Assembly (NCBI GenBank): GCA_963712835.1
Contig: CAVQJJ010000005.1
Coordinates: 248,001-312,000 of the forward strand
DNA from: DATARH01 sp963712835
Lineage (GTDB): Bacteria > Pseudomonadota > Alphaproteobacteria > ATCC43930 > CGMCC-115725
Length of the DNA stretch: 64,000 nucleotides
Direction of reading: 5' to 3'
Shown here: piece after piece, positions 41,204 through 51,366 of the stretch
Numbering within the stretch: position 1 is the stretch's first letter
Layout: each line of letters begins with the position of its first letter
Notes under the pieces: model-generated
The model's input: the letters and a program-made list of their open reading frames with translations, nothing else
Told to the model about the DNA's origin: nothing
Databases searched by the model: none
Made by a program: the position numbers and the translations under genes

Positions 41204-43345
41204 TTAGGCGCGCAGCGCGAACCGGCCGGCGGCGACGGCGCGCGTGCGCTCCGGCGGCAGGGTGATGGTGACGCAGGTCCCCTGCCCGGGCGCGCTGACG
41301 ACCGACATCACGCCACCATGCGCCTCGACGAGCCCCTGGGTGATCGGCAGGCCGAGCCCGGTGCCGCCATAGGCGCGCGTGGTCGATGTCTGCGCCTGTC
41401 CAAACGGTTGCATGGCGCGACGCAGCTCATCCTCGCTCATGCCAATGCCGTGATCGGTAATGGATACGACGCTGCCGCCGTTACCGGCGACCGATGCCTC
41501 GACCACGATCACGCCGCCCGGCTCCGAGAACTTGATCGCATTGGACAAGAGATTGAGCAGGCATTGCTTCATCGCCCGTTCATCGGCGACGATCAGGTGA
41601 TCGGGATCGGCGATATTGGTGACAAGCTCGACCGACTGCTGGCGCGCCCGCTCGCGCACCATGCGCGCGCTGCTGGCGAGCAGGTCGCCGACGGGGATTT
41701 CCTCTTCGTGAATTTCGAGCTTGCCGGCCTCGATCTTCGACATGTCGAGGACATCGTTGATGATCGACAAGAGGTGCTGGCCACTGGTGTGGATATCGCT
41801 GGCGTATTCGAGGTAGCGCAGGTTCTTCAGCGGGCCGAGATGCTCGCCGCTCAGAATCTCGGAGAAGCCGATGATGGCGTTCAATGGCGTGCGCAGCTCG
41901 TGGCTCATATTGGCGAGAAAATCGGATTTTGCGCGGTTGGCGAGCTCCGCCTGGGCCCAGGCCTGCGCCATCTTGGCCTCGGCCGCCTTGCGTTCGGTAA
42001 TGTCGGAATAGAGCGAGACGACGGCGCCGCCCGGCATCGCGCGCCGGCGGATCTGCAGCCCCCGGCCGGAGGTGGTCAGCCGCTCGCGCACCATCGGGAC
42101 GTCACGGTAAAAACGCGCGAAACGCTGGGCGATGTCGATCGATGGTTCGACCGGTCCGAAATCGCCGCGCTCGGCCTGCAGCGCCAACACCTCGCGCAAA
42201 TTCGTTTCGGTGGTCAAATCCAATGACAGATCGAGCAATTCGACAAATTTTTCGTTCCAGGCTACCAGCCGGCCATCGGCGTCGAAGACGCTGAGCCCCT
42301 CGCCCATATTCTCCAGCGTCGATTGCAACAGGTCGCTCTGCCGCAGCAGGCGTTCCTCGCTGGCGGCCAGCTTTGCCGCCGCCTTCTGCTGGCGGTCGAC
42401 GGCATGCACCAACACGCCGGTGAGGCACGCCGCCATCACCGTGAAGAGCACGAACGCCACCACCGAATTGGCGCATTCGCTACGCCACTGGCCGAGAATA
42501 TCGACACGGCGGCGCGAGGCCGTGAGAATAAACGGGCGGCCGGCTACATGAGTGAAGCTGACGACATCGGGCTGGGTCGCCTCGGGCGCGTTGCCGAGCA
42601 CGCCCGCCGGCGCGGTGCCTGCGGCTGCGAGCACCGCCGACGCTCCCGGCAGCTTGCGGCCAATCGCGTCCTCTTCCAACGGCTCGGCGGCGAGCAGCGT
42701 GCCGTCATCGAACAGCAGGTTTACGCTAACCCCGCTATTGGCGGCGACCGAGTTGTAGAAATCGGTGAAGACGGTGATCGGCACCTCGGCGGCGATGACC
42801 CCGACCACCTCGTCGTGGCGCCAGATCGGTCGGCTCATCATCACCGACCAGGCGCCGCCCTGGCCGCGCTCGGGCCGGCCGATATAGAGCGACGGGGAGC
42901 CCGTCTCGTGGGCGGTGAAGAACGCGCGGCGGGAATAATCCTGGTCCGACCCCGACGAGTCCGCCTTGTTGAGCAGGTGACCCTTATTGTCGAGGATCAG
43001 GATGTCGCGAACAACCAGCGTCTGGTTGTCGAACTGATCGAGCAGCAGCTTTACCGCAGGATCGTCGAGCGAGGTCTGCGGGAGCGTCGTCTCGAGCATG
43101 CGCTCGACGCCGACCAGCGCGGCATCGATGGCGAAGATTGAGCGGTTGGTGCCGACCTCGGAGGAGCGCGCGATGCTTTCGAGCGTCGCGGTGGCGTCGT
43201 CCATGGTCTGCCGGTAGGTGTGATGGATCGAGGCGTACATGCTGGCGCCGTAGGCGCTCACCAGCACCGCGCACAGCACCATCATCGCATTCTGCAGGCG
43301 GACCAGCCGCACGAGGCTGACGAGCCATTCGGGCGCGCGCTTCAT
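41204..43345 (-). CDS. Cache-PAS sensor histidine kinase
   Basis: 713 residues from the ATG at 43345 (MKRAPEWLVSLVRL). Membrane helix (about 15-38), periplasmic double-Cache-like sensor (about 40-280, with SLYIGRPERGQGGAWSVMMS), second helix (ANSVVAFVLFTVMAACL), PAS (STLENMGEGLSVFDADG), HisKA (SHELRTPLNAIIGFSE) and HATPase (NLLSNAIKFSEPGG, YGGTGLGLPITQGL). No response regulator gene is adjacent, so it is an orphan kinase. It precedes PAS-like copy 2 on the same strand. Confidence 0.92.
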   Translation of the reverse strand: MKRAPEWLVSLVRLVRLQNAMMVLCAVLVSAYGASMYASIHHTYRQTMDDATATLESIARSSEVGTNRSIFAIDAALVGVERMLETTLPQTSLDDPAVKLLLDQFDNQTLVVRDILILDNKGHLLNKADSSGSDQDYSRRAFFTAHETGSPSLYIGRPERGQGGAWSVMMSRPIWRHDEVVGVIAAEVPITVFTDFYNSVAANSGVSVNLLFDDGTLLAAEPLEEDAIGRKLPGASAVLAAAGTAPAGVLGNAPEATQPDVVSFTHVAGRPFILTASRRRVDILGQWRSECANSVVAFVLFTVMAACLTGVLVHAVDRQQKAAAKLAASEERLLRQSDLLQSTLENMGEGLSVFDADGRLVAWNEKFVELLDLSLDLTTETNLREVLALQAERGDFGPVEPSIDIAQRFARFYRDVPMVRERLTTSGRGLQIRRRAMPGGAVVSLYSDITERKAAEAKMAQAWAQAELANRAKSDFLANMSHELRTPLNAIIGFSEILSGEHLGPLKNLRYLEYASDIHTSGQHLLSIINDVLDMSKIEAGKLEIHEEEIPVGDLLASSARMVRERARQQSVELVTNIADPDHLIVADERAMKQCLLNLLSNAIKFSEPGGVIVVEASVAGNGGSVVSITDHGIGMSEDELRRAMQPFGQAQTSTTRAYGGTGLGLPITQGLVEAHGGVMSVVSAPGQGTCVTITLPPERTRAVAAGRFALRA

Positions 43346-43493
43346 CGCCGTGCAATTCCTTGCGACAGCGCCGATGAACATGCACAACGTCCCGAGTGGG
43401 ACGCGCGGGTCAAGGTGCCTCCCATGAGGCGATGCTCGGCCATCGCGCTTAATATTCCGTTATGTTGCCGGGCAGCGCGGCCGGGAGAGATGG

Positions 43494-45542
43494 TTAAGTT
43501 TTCGCCGGTTCCAGCAGAAGGTTGCCGGCGCTTGCCGCCCGGCAGCGCCAGCCGGTCGGGACGAGGGTCGTGGTGTCAGGCTGTTCGACGATCGCCGGTC
43601 CGGCGATTTCGGCGCCCGGCGCGAGGCTGGCGCGGTCGACGATAGCGGCGGTCTCGAAGCCGAGCGCGGCGTCGATCAGCACGCGGCGGCCACGCCGCTT
43701 TTTGGCCCAACGGGCGGCGGGCGCAACCAGCGCCGGCGGCGCCATCGTCACGCGATGCACGGCGCGTAAATTGACGATGCGGGCCGGCGCCTCGGTGGCG
43801 TGGCCGTAGACGCGGTCGTGGGCGGCGAGAAAATCGCGATACAGCGCGGCGAGCGGGTCCGGGTCAGATCCTTTTGGTCCGAGCGGGATTTCCAGGTGGT
43901 AGCCCTGGCCGATATAGCAGACATCGGCGAAATGGCGGGTCGCCACGCCGCTCAACGGTACGCCCTCGCCCGCCATGAGGCGGCGGCAGCCCTGGTCGAG
44001 CACGGCGAGCGCGGCCTCGATATCGGCCCAATCGGCGCCGGCGAGCGGGCGCGGAAACGCGGCGGACAGCTCGTGCTCGATCGGCGCGCAGAGCAGCCCC
44101 GCCGCCGACAGCACGCCTGGATGCGGCGGCACGACGATGCGCGAGATGCCGAGCTCGGCGGCGAGCGCGGCGGCGTGGATCGGCCCGGCGCCGCCGAGCG
44201 GCAGCAGCGCGTAGCCGCGCGGGTCGATGCCGCGACCGATCGACACGAGCCGCATCGCCTCGGCCATTTGCGCGTTGACGACGCGGTGGATGCCGAGCGC
44301 GGCGATCTCGACGCTGGCGCCCATCCGCGCGGCGAGCGGCGCGATCGCCCGACGCGCGCGGTCGGGGTCGAGGCGCAACGTGCCGCCGGCGAAGTAATCG
44401 GGGTCGAGATAGCCCAGCACGAGCGAGGCGTCGGTCACAGTTGGTTCGGCGCCGCCACGGCCGTAGCAGGCGGGGCCCGGCTCCGACCCGGCCGATTGCG
44501 GGCCGACGCGCAACGCGCCTGCCTCGTCGAGCATCGCGATGCTGCCGCCGCCCGAGCCGATCGCAGTGACGTCGACCATCGGCACGCGCACGGTGTAGCC
44601 GTCGATGACGCCCTCGGCGCGCACCAGCGGTTCGCCGCCGCTGACCAGCGCGATATCGCAACTGGTGCCGCCGATATCGACGGTGATGAGGTCCTGGGCG
44701 CCGGCGGATTTGCCGACGGTGAGCCCGCCGACCACCCCGGCCGCCGGTCCCGACAGGAACAGCCGCACCGGGCGCCGGGCGGCGTTGGCGGCGGCGCTGA
44801 TCCCGCCGCGCGACTGCATGATCTGCAGCGGCGCCGGCACCCCGGCTTGCGCGAGATCTTGGCCCATGCGCGTGATGTAATCGGCGACGACGGGCTTCAG
44901 ATAGGCGTCGAAGGCGGTGACCGCCGTGCGCTCGTACTCGCGGAAAGCGGGATCGACCTCGGACGACAGCGAAATCGCGAGGTGCGGGTGGGCGGCGGCG
45001 ACGATCTCGGCCGCGCGCCCCTCGTGCGCGGGGTTGACGAACGAAAATAGAAAGACGATTGCGATCGCCTCGACCCCGTCCGCGACCAACTCGGCGGCGG
45101 CGCGCCGCACGTCGTCCTCGTCGAGCGGGATGACGACCTCGCCATCAGCGGCGATGCGCTCCCGAACCTCCTTGCGGCGGCGGCCGGGCGCGAGAAACAC
45201 CGGCGTCTCGGGCTTGAGGATCAGGTCGTACATGCGATGCCGCATCTGCCGGCCGATCTCGAGCACGTCCTTGAAGCCGGCGGTGGTGATAATGCCAGCC
45301 TTCGCGCCCTTGTGTTCGATGACGGCGTTGGTCGCGACCGTCGAGCCGTGCACGAAACGGGCGATCGCCGCCGGGTCGATGCCCCAATCGGCCCGCATCG
45401 CGGCGATGGCGTCGCGTACGGCGGCGGCCGGGTCGCCCTTGGTCGTCGGCCGTTTCATGAGGCGGAACGAGCCGTCCGACCCGGCGCAGACGATGTCGGT
45501 GAAGGTGCCGCCGATATCGACGCCGACGGTGTAGGTGGTCAT
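43494..45542 (-). CDS. Hydantoinase/oxoprolinase A-type protein
   Basis: 682 residues, the normal HyuA length. N-terminal ATP-binding motif VGVDIGGTFTDIVCAG, SRGGISAA, the conserved TVDIGGTSCDIAL and AIGSGGGSIAM. Members open 5-membered cyclic amides, ketones or carboxylate substrates (5-oxoproline, hydantoin, acetone) with ATP. The usual HyuB partner is not adjacent, which is unusual. Confidence 0.9.
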   Translation of the reverse strand: MTTYTVGVDIGGTFTDIVCAGSDGSFRLMKRPTTKGDPAAAVRDAIAAMRADWGIDPAAIARFVHGSTVATNAVIEHKGAKAGIITTAGFKDVLEIGRQMRHRMYDLILKPETPVFLAPGRRRKEVRERIAADGEVVIPLDEDDVRRAAAELVADGVEAIAIVFLFSFVNPAHEGRAAEIVAAAHPHLAISLSSEVDPAFREYERTAVTAFDAYLKPVVADYITRMGQDLAQAGVPAPLQIMQSRGGISAAANAARRPVRLFLSGPAAGVVGGLTVGKSAGAQDLITVDIGGTSCDIALVSGGEPLVRAEGVIDGYTVRVPMVDVTAIGSGGGSIAMLDEAGALRVGPQSAGSEPGPACYGRGGAEPTVTDASLVLGYLDPDYFAGGTLRLDPDRARRAIAPLAARMGASVEIAALGIHRVVNAQMAEAMRLVSIGRGIDPRGYALLPLGGAGPIHAAALAAELGISRIVVPPHPGVLSAAGLLCAPIEHELSAAFPRPLAGADWADIEAALAVLDQGCRRLMAGEGVPLSGVATRHFADVCYIGQGYHLEIPLGPKGSDPDPLAALYRDFLAAHDRVYGHATEAPARIVNLRAVHRVTMAPPALVAPAARWAKKRRGRRVLIDAALGFETAAIVDRASLAPGAEIAGPAIVEQPDTTTLVPTGWRCRAASAGNLLLEPAKT

Positions 45543-45761
45543 GACCTCAGCGGATTATTCCGAGCCGCCGAGCGGTCTCCGAGTCGTCCATTTCTTGCAG
45601 GCTCACCAAATCGTTGAGATCAATCCCCGCCATCAGCCCGCCCGTCGCGGTGCTGACCCGGGGCAAGACCCTTGGGCGCTCAACACTTGGCGAGCGGTCG
45701 TCGGGACCTTGGCGCTTAGGGGACGAGTTCAGGCGATGGCTTTGTCATGTTCCTGAAAATC
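45543..45761. other. Intergenic, no gene seen
   Basis: 219 bp between two same-strand genes; it contains no convincing coding frame and no clear hairpin. Confidence 0.4.
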
Positions 45762-47870
45762 CTAATGCCCGGCCGGGATCGCTTCGGTGACGATGAGCGC
45801 GTCGAGTGCGACGACGCCTTTGCCCTGGGGGCGGACGAGCAGCGGGTTGATGTCGATGCTCGAAAACTGTCCCTTTTGCGCGGCGGCGAAGAGCGAGAGT
45901 TTCGACAGGGTCTGGGCGAGCGCGTCGAGGTCGCCCGGCGGCTTGCCGCGCGCGCCTTGCAGCATCGCCACGCCGCGCAATTCGCCGATCATCGACCGCG
46001 CCTCTTCAAGGCCGAACGGCGCGATGCGGAAGGTCACGTCGCGCAGCACCTCGACAAAGATGCCGCCGAGGCCGAGCAGCACCACCGGGCCGAACACCGG
46101 GTCGTCCTGGACGCCGAGGATCATCTCGACCCCGTCGGTCAGCATCGGCGAGATCAGCACGCCGTCGAGATGCGCGTGCGGCGCGCGAGCGGCGACGCGG
46201 GTCATGAGGTCGGTATAGGCGCCGGCCACGTCGGCGGCGGGCACGTTGAGCATCACGCCGCCGACTTCTGTCTTGTGGGTGATCTCGGGCGAGACGATCT
46301 TCAGCACCAGCTTGTCGCCGAGGCTGCCAGCGGCTTCGGCCTCGGCGGCGCTGGTGACGAGCCGCTCCTCGAGGATCGGGATGCCGGCGGCGGCGAGGAT
46401 CGCCTTGGCCTCATGCTCGCCGAGCGCATGTTTGGGCAGCGGCGCGAGGCCGGCCGGCACCGCCGGCACGGGGTGCGGCGGCGTGGCGATGCGCTCGGCG
46501 CAGCGCGTCGCGGCGGCGATGGACTCGACCGCGCGCCATGGGTCCTCGTAGACGCCGATGCCGGCCGCCTCGTAGCGGCGCTGCATCTCAGGCGCGGCGA
46601 TCGCGGAGAGCGCGATATAGCTGTCGGGGTAGCGCTCCGCCGCGCCGCTCAGCGACTTATAGAGCGGCTCGGCCATTTGCGGCGACGACGCCCAGGTCGT
46701 GAAGAAGCCGACCATCGACGGGAATTTCTCCTTGCCGAGCAGCAGGTCGAAACTCTTGTCGAGGATGGTTGGATCATTGAGGGCCTGAGCTGTTACATCC
46801 ACCGGGTTGCGCGGCGCGGCGAACGGCACCCAGGACAGTACCTCCTTCTGCGAGTCGGCGGCGAGCGGGGCGAGGTCGAGGCCCTGCTCCTCGGCGGCAT
46901 CGGCCATCAAGACGCCGGCGCCGCCGGACATCGTCATCACCGCCAGCTTGCGCGAGCGCGGCAGCCGGCCGCGGGTGCAGGCATAGGCGATCTCGACCAG
47001 GTCTTCCGGCGTCTTGGCGCGCTCGACGCCGAGCTGGCGCAGGGCCGCGTCGTAGATCGCGTCCGCGCCGGCGAGCGAGGCGGTGTGCGAGGCCGCGGCG
47101 GCGGCGCCGATCTCCGAGCCGCCGACCTTCATCGCGATAACCGGCTTGCCGTTTTCGCGGGCGCGCTTGACGGCGGCAGCGAAACGCTCGCCGTCCTGGA
47201 TCGCCTCCATGTAGCAGGCGATCGCCGTGGTCTCGGGGTCGTCGGCGAGGAAGGAGATGCCGTCGGCAACCTGCACCTCGGCCTCGTTGCCGGTCGACAT
47301 CCAGACGCCGACCGAGATACCGCGGCGCGCGGTCAGCGCCAGCAGATGGGTGCCGAACGCGCCCGACTGGGTGACCATGCCGAGCGGCCCCGATTGCGGC
47401 GGCCCCTCTTCGAGGAAAGACGAGAAGGTCGGCGTGTGGCCGATGCGCATGTTGAAGAGGCCGAGACAATTCGGGCCGCATAGCCTTATGCCGCTATCGA
47501 GCGCGATCTTGGTGATGCGCGCCTGCAGCGCGCGGCCCTCGGCGCCGATCTCGGCAAACCCTGCGGTGAACATCACGACGCCGCGCACGCCCTTTTGGAC
47601 GCAGGCCTCCATCGCCTCGACCGCGAGATTGGCCGGCACCGCGATGAGGCCGAAATCGACCTCGCCCGGCACCGAGGCAAGGTCGGGATAGGCGGTGAGG
47701 CCCTGCACCGTGTCGCGCGTCGGGTTGATCGGGTAGAGCCCGCCCTGATAGCCGGCCTCGCGGAAATAGCGCAGCGAGCGGCCGCTGATCCGGGTCGGGT
47801 CGTTCGAGGCGCCAAAAATCGCCACCGAACGCGGAGCCAGCAAAGGTGCGAGGGGGTGCAAATCGGTCAT
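45762..47870 (-). CDS. ADP-forming acyl-CoA synthetase (acetate--CoA ligase family)
   Basis: 702 residues from the ATG at 47870 (MTDLHPLAPLLAPRSVAIFG). CoA-binding Rossmann domain (GASNDPTRISGRSL), succinyl-CoA-ligase-like middle domains with the phospho-His region (VTMSGGAGVLMAD equivalent: LAVMTMSGGAGVLMADAA), and C-terminal ATP-grasp (LGEHEAKAILAAAGIPILEE, DINPLLVRPQG). Makes acyl-CoA from a free acid with ATP to ADP, linking to the acyl-CoA dehydrogenases in the region. Confidence 0.92.
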   Translation of the reverse strand: MTDLHPLAPLLAPRSVAIFGASNDPTRISGRSLRYFREAGYQGGLYPINPTRDTVQGLTAYPDLASVPGEVDFGLIAVPANLAVEAMEACVQKGVRGVVMFTAGFAEIGAEGRALQARITKIALDSGIRLCGPNCLGLFNMRIGHTPTFSSFLEEGPPQSGPLGMVTQSGAFGTHLLALTARRGISVGVWMSTGNEAEVQVADGISFLADDPETTAIACYMEAIQDGERFAAAVKRARENGKPVIAMKVGGSEIGAAAAASHTASLAGADAIYDAALRQLGVERAKTPEDLVEIAYACTRGRLPRSRKLAVMTMSGGAGVLMADAAEEQGLDLAPLAADSQKEVLSWVPFAAPRNPVDVTAQALNDPTILDKSFDLLLGKEKFPSMVGFFTTWASSPQMAEPLYKSLSGAAERYPDSYIALSAIAAPEMQRRYEAAGIGVYEDPWRAVESIAAATRCAERIATPPHPVPAVPAGLAPLPKHALGEHEAKAILAAAGIPILEERLVTSAAEAEAAGSLGDKLVLKIVSPEITHKTEVGGVMLNVPAADVAGAYTDLMTRVAARAPHAHLDGVLISPMLTDGVEMILGVQDDPVFGPVVLLGLGGIFVEVLRDVTFRIAPFGLEEARSMIGELRGVAMLQGARGKPPGDLDALAQTLSKLSLFAAAQKGQFSSIDINPLLVRPQGKGVVALDALIVTEAIPAGH

Positions 47871-47959
47871 CGGGGCCACATGGGTGTCGCCAAAACGGAG
47901 TGCGCATCCTTTGGGCAAATCCGCGTCGGCGCAAGCGCTTGCCGTGCATGACGCGCGGG

Positions 47960-48394
47960 CTATTTCGGGTAGATGTGCTCCCAACCGGCGGGGAACGGCA
48001 GGTCGTTATCTGTCTTGTATTGCAGATGCACCAAGTGCCAGTTGCCGTTATCTATTTCCCACAAAAATCGCACAAAGGCGAAGGCTTTGTCGAAATCGAT
48101 CTTGTAGATCATGTCTTTCGTGGTCTGACCATAGTCACGCGTATAGACGAGATCGGTATATTGCGACTGGCCGAGATTCTTGATCGAAGCAAAGCTGTTC
48201 TTGATATCATTGCCAGCATTGGTACCCATGTACTTCGCCGCGTCCGCTGATACCGCGTCGAGATCGGCCTTGGCGAGCTCGCCGATGATCTTCTCACTGA
48301 CCTTAACCGGCATCGCGTTGTCGGGCTCGGCATACGCCGACACCATCGCCAAAGCGGCCAGAAGAAATGGCGCCAGCGCCAACGCGTATCGCAT
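47960..48394 (-). CDS. Secreted small protein, DUF4019/NTF2-like
   Basis: 144 residues. Signal peptide (ALAPFLLAALAMVSAYAE). The mature part is a small alpha+beta domain (ADLDAVSADAAKYMG, MIYKIDFDKAFAFVRFLWE, WHLVHLQYKTD) that resembles NTF2-like or DUF4019 exported proteins. Periplasmic; role unknown. Confidence 0.65.
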   Translation of the reverse strand: MRYALALAPFLLAALAMVSAYAEPDNAMPVKVSEKIIGELAKADLDAVSADAAKYMGTNAGNDIKNSFASIKNLGQSQYTDLVYTRDYGQTTKDMIYKIDFDKAFAFVRFLWEIDNGNWHLVHLQYKTDNDLPFPAGWEHIYPK

Positions 48395-48445
48395 CGCCCT
48401 CTCCCCGTTATCGGGCCGTGAGCAGAACAGTGCGACGCCGCAGCG

Positions 48446-49828
48446 TCAATCCTGGGCCGAGCCGTCGGCAAGCGCTGCCAGCGCGCCGAGGGTGACGGGC
48501 TTGTAGGGCGCGCGCGGGCGGTAGGCGCCGATCTCGGCGACGGGCTTGTCGAGCGCGTCGGCCATCACCTGGCTGACGATCGGGCCGCAGATGCGGCCCT
48601 GGCACGGGCCCATGCCGCAGCGGGTGAAGGCCTTGGCCTGGTTCGGCCCCTGCGCGCCGAGCCGCGCAGCGCGGCGGACCTGACCGGCGGTCACCTCCTC
48701 GCAGCGGCAGGCGATGACGCCGTCGGCGGGCAACAGCACGGAGCGCGCCGGGCGGTAAAGCGCGTCGAGGAACGGGCGGAGCGCCAATTCGCGCTTCAGC
48801 GCGCGGCGCAGCGGACGGGCGCGGCGGTCGCGCTCGGCGGGGTCGATCTTGTCGAGGAACGAGGCGGCGTCGAGCGCCGCGAGGCGGCCGGAGAGCGCCG
48901 CCGCCTGGGCCCCGGCGATGCCGCCGCCATCGCCGGCGATCGAGACCGCCTGCAGCGCCGTCGCGCCCCACTCGTCGATGACCGGACGCCAGCAGAGCTG
49001 CGCCGCATCCCAATGATGATCGAGTTGCAAAGCTAGAGATATCTGCGTGTTGGGTATAACGCCTTCATGCAGCAACAGAAGATCGGTTGGCGCTTCGCCG
49101 CCGTTCCAGGCGACGCGCTCGACCTTGTCGCGGCCGAGCGCCGAAAGGCCGGTGACGCGGCGAACGATCGGGATGTCGGCGCGCCTCACCTCGCGGATCA
49201 GGCCGAGGCCCTTGGCGAGCGCGCGGCGGCCTGGCCATAGCGCGCGGGGCAACAGGCGCGCGGCGGCATGGTGGTTGGCGTGCGGTGTGGTCTCGAGGAT
49301 CAGCGACGGCGGCGCGCCGGCGCGGGCGAGCTGCGCGGCAACGAGCCACAGCAGCGGTCCCTGCCCCGCCAGCACCGCGCGGCCGGACGGCACCAGCCCG
49401 GCGGTCTTGAGCATGATTTGAGCCGCGCCGGCGGTCATCACGCCGGGCAGCGCCCAACCGGGGATCGGCACCGGGCGTTCGATCGCGCCGGTCGCCACAA
49501 GGATGCGGCGGGCGCGAACGGTGCGGCTCACCCCGGCGGAGATCAGGGATACGGTGCCGTCGGGATCGATATGCCAGACCGCAGCGCCCGGCAGAAAGGC
49601 GGCGGCGCTGCGGCGCAGCGCTGTGGCGAGCGGGATGCCGGCGAAGTACTCAGCGCCGAGGCCGTTGCCCGGCTCGGCGCGCTCGATACCGCGATAAATC
49701 TGGCCGCCGGGGGCGTCCTGCTCGTCGACGATGAGGGTGTCGAGGCCGAACTCGGTCGCGAGCGCGGCAGCGGCCATCCCGGCCGGCCCGGCGCCGATGA
49801 CGAGGAAGTCGATGCGGTCAGTCGTCAT
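48446..49828 (-). CDS. FAD/NAD(P)-dependent oxidoreductase subunit with [2Fe-2S] C-terminus (HcnB-like)
   Basis: 460 residues. FAD motif VIGAGPAGMAAAAL at the N-terminus, a second dinucleotide fold near AVLAGQGPLLW, and a C-terminal BFD-like [2Fe-2S] domain with four Cys (CRCEEVTAGQVRRA, FTRCGMGPCQGRICGP). This is the second subunit of the HcnABC / opine oxidase / D-hydroxyproline-type dehydrogenases, which oxidise a C-N bond. Overlaps the ferredoxin-like gene by ATGA. Confidence 0.88.
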   Translation of the reverse strand: MTTDRIDFLVIGAGPAGMAAAALATEFGLDTLIVDEQDAPGGQIYRGIERAEPGNGLGAEYFAGIPLATALRRSAAAFLPGAAVWHIDPDGTVSLISAGVSRTVRARRILVATGAIERPVPIPGWALPGVMTAGAAQIMLKTAGLVPSGRAVLAGQGPLLWLVAAQLARAGAPPSLILETTPHANHHAAARLLPRALWPGRRALAKGLGLIREVRRADIPIVRRVTGLSALGRDKVERVAWNGGEAPTDLLLLHEGVIPNTQISLALQLDHHWDAAQLCWRPVIDEWGATALQAVSIAGDGGGIAGAQAAALSGRLAALDAASFLDKIDPAERDRRARPLRRALKRELALRPFLDALYRPARSVLLPADGVIACRCEEVTAGQVRRAARLGAQGPNQAKAFTRCGMGPCQGRICGPIVSQVMADALDKPVAEIGAYRPRAPYKPVTLGALAALADGSAQD

Positions 49829-50172
49829 GCGGATGGACCGCTTGCTTCCGGCCCGCCCGCGGGTGAGACGCCTGCGTTCCGGCGCCCGTGCTGGCGGCGG
49901 ATCGCCATGCCCGGCGTGACGGGAACCATGCAGCTCTGGCGGTTAGGGGTGCCGTCAATCTCGGCGAGGCAGTCGAAACAGATCCCCATCAGGCAATAGG
50001 GCGCTCGCGGCGCGCCAGTGACGGGCGTTTCGCGGATCGACGGCAGACCGGCAAGCAAGACCGCGGCCGCGGCGGACACCCCCTCCGGCACGCGGATGTC
50101 GCGCCCCTCGACCGTGACTGTCACCGTCGCGGCGGGGCCGGACGAACCGGACTCAGGCCGCCGCCGGAACAT
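49825..50172 (-). CDS. (2Fe-2S) small subunit (HcnA-like)
   Basis: 115 residues. Central Cys cluster PYCLMGICFDCLAEIDG plus QSCMVPV matches the Fer2_4 fold of HcnA/SoxA-N-type subunits. The Gly/Pro-rich ends are variable. It overlaps the flavoprotein start upstream by 20 bp and the next gene by 4 bp, so all three are one operon. Electron transfer subunit of the dehydrogenase complex. Confidence 0.85.
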   Translation of the reverse strand: MFRRRPESGSSGPAATVTVTVEGRDIRVPEGVSAAAAVLLAGLPSIRETPVTGAPRAPYCLMGICFDCLAEIDGTPNRQSCMVPVTPGMAIRRQHGRRNAGVSPAGGPEASGPSA

Positions 50173-51269
50173 CGAAGCGCTTGGCGGAAAACGGCAGCAT
50201 CATCGGGTCGAGCGCGCCGGCCGCAACCATCGGCGCGAAAGCGTTGGCGTGCGCGCCGGCGAGCGTCACGCCGCTGTGGCAATTGGCGGTGAAGGCGCCG
50301 GGGAATTTCACGCTCTCATCGTAGATCGGCGTGCCGTCGGGCGGCATCACGCGCAGCGCGGCCCAAGCGCGGACCACCTGCAACTCGGCGAGCCACGGGA
50401 AGGAACGCACCGCGCGCCCGGCCATCATCGCCATCACATCGGGACGCTGCGAGGTGTCGAAGCCGACATCCTCCATGCTGTCGCCGATCATGATGCCGCC
50501 TTCGAGCGTCTGGCGGACGGTGGTGGTCGGCATCTCGAACACGCGGCCGGCGCGCTCGGTGACGAGGATCTGGCCGCGCTGCGGCCGCACCGGCGCCGAG
50601 AGGCCAAAGAGCGGCGCGAGCGCGGCGTTGCCAAGGCCCGCGGCGAGCACGATCTTGGGCGCGGCGATCTCGTCGGCGCCGCTGCCGAGACGGAAATCGT
50701 TGGGCTGGGCGGCGGCGTAATCGACCGTGCGGTTGGGAAGATAGACCCCGCCGCGCGCGACAAACCCCTTGTGCAGCGCATGCAGCAGGAAGAGCGAATT
50801 GGCGTGGCCGTCATAACGCGTCCACGACGCGCCGACCACCGCCGGGCCGATACTTGGCAACATAGCCGCGCAGCTCGTCGGGGCCGAGCATTTTGTACTC
50901 GAAGCCAAAATTCCCGACCTCGACGCGCATCTGCTCCATACGGGCGCGGCGCTCCTCGAATTCCCCGTCCGAGAGGCAGAGATGCACGCCACCCGGGCGC
51001 TCATGGCCGACATCGATGCCGGTACGCTCACGCAACTCGGCGGCTAGCTTCGGCCATTCCTCCGAGGACAGCCGGGTCCAGCGCTGGTAATGCGGCGCGC
51101 CAAGGCCCTTCGACTGCACCCAGACCAGGCCGAAATTGCCGCGCGAGGCGCGAAAAGCGACATCGCCCTCGTCGACCAGCGCGGTCTCGAGACTCGCGCG
51201 CGCCAAGCCATAGGCGATGGCCGAGCCGACCAGCCCGCCGCCGATCACGATCGCGTCGTAGCGCCGCAT
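50153..51269 (-). pseudogene. DAO-family flavoprotein dehydrogenase (HcnC-like), single +1 frameshift
   Basis: From the ATG at 51269 (MRRYDAIVIGGGLVGSAIAY) the frame reads normally to GPDELRG, then breaks. Deleting one G at about 50867-50868 restores LRAMLPSIGPAVVGASWTRY and the rest to 50153. The joined protein (about 371 residues) is a D-amino-acid-oxidase/sarcosine-oxidase-like FAD enzyme (RASRGNFGLVW near the N-terminus, GVTLAGAHANA at the end). It is the catalytic partner of the two downstream subunits. Sequencing error or real inactivation cannot be told apart here. Confidence 0.85.
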
Positions 51270-51282
51270 CCCGCCATTCTGC

Positions 51283-51363
51283 CCCATACCGGCGAAAGCC
51301 GGTACCCACCCTTCGGTCGCAGGAGCGATGGATAAATGGACGCCGGCCTTCGCCGGAGTGGTG
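51283..51363. repeat. REP-like inverted repeat between CmcJ-like and DAO genes
   Basis: CATACCGGCGAAAGCCGGTA and ACGCCGGCCTTCGCCGGAGT are inverted copies. Same family as the other REP-like repeats. Confidence 0.6.
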
Positions 51364-51366
51364 CCG

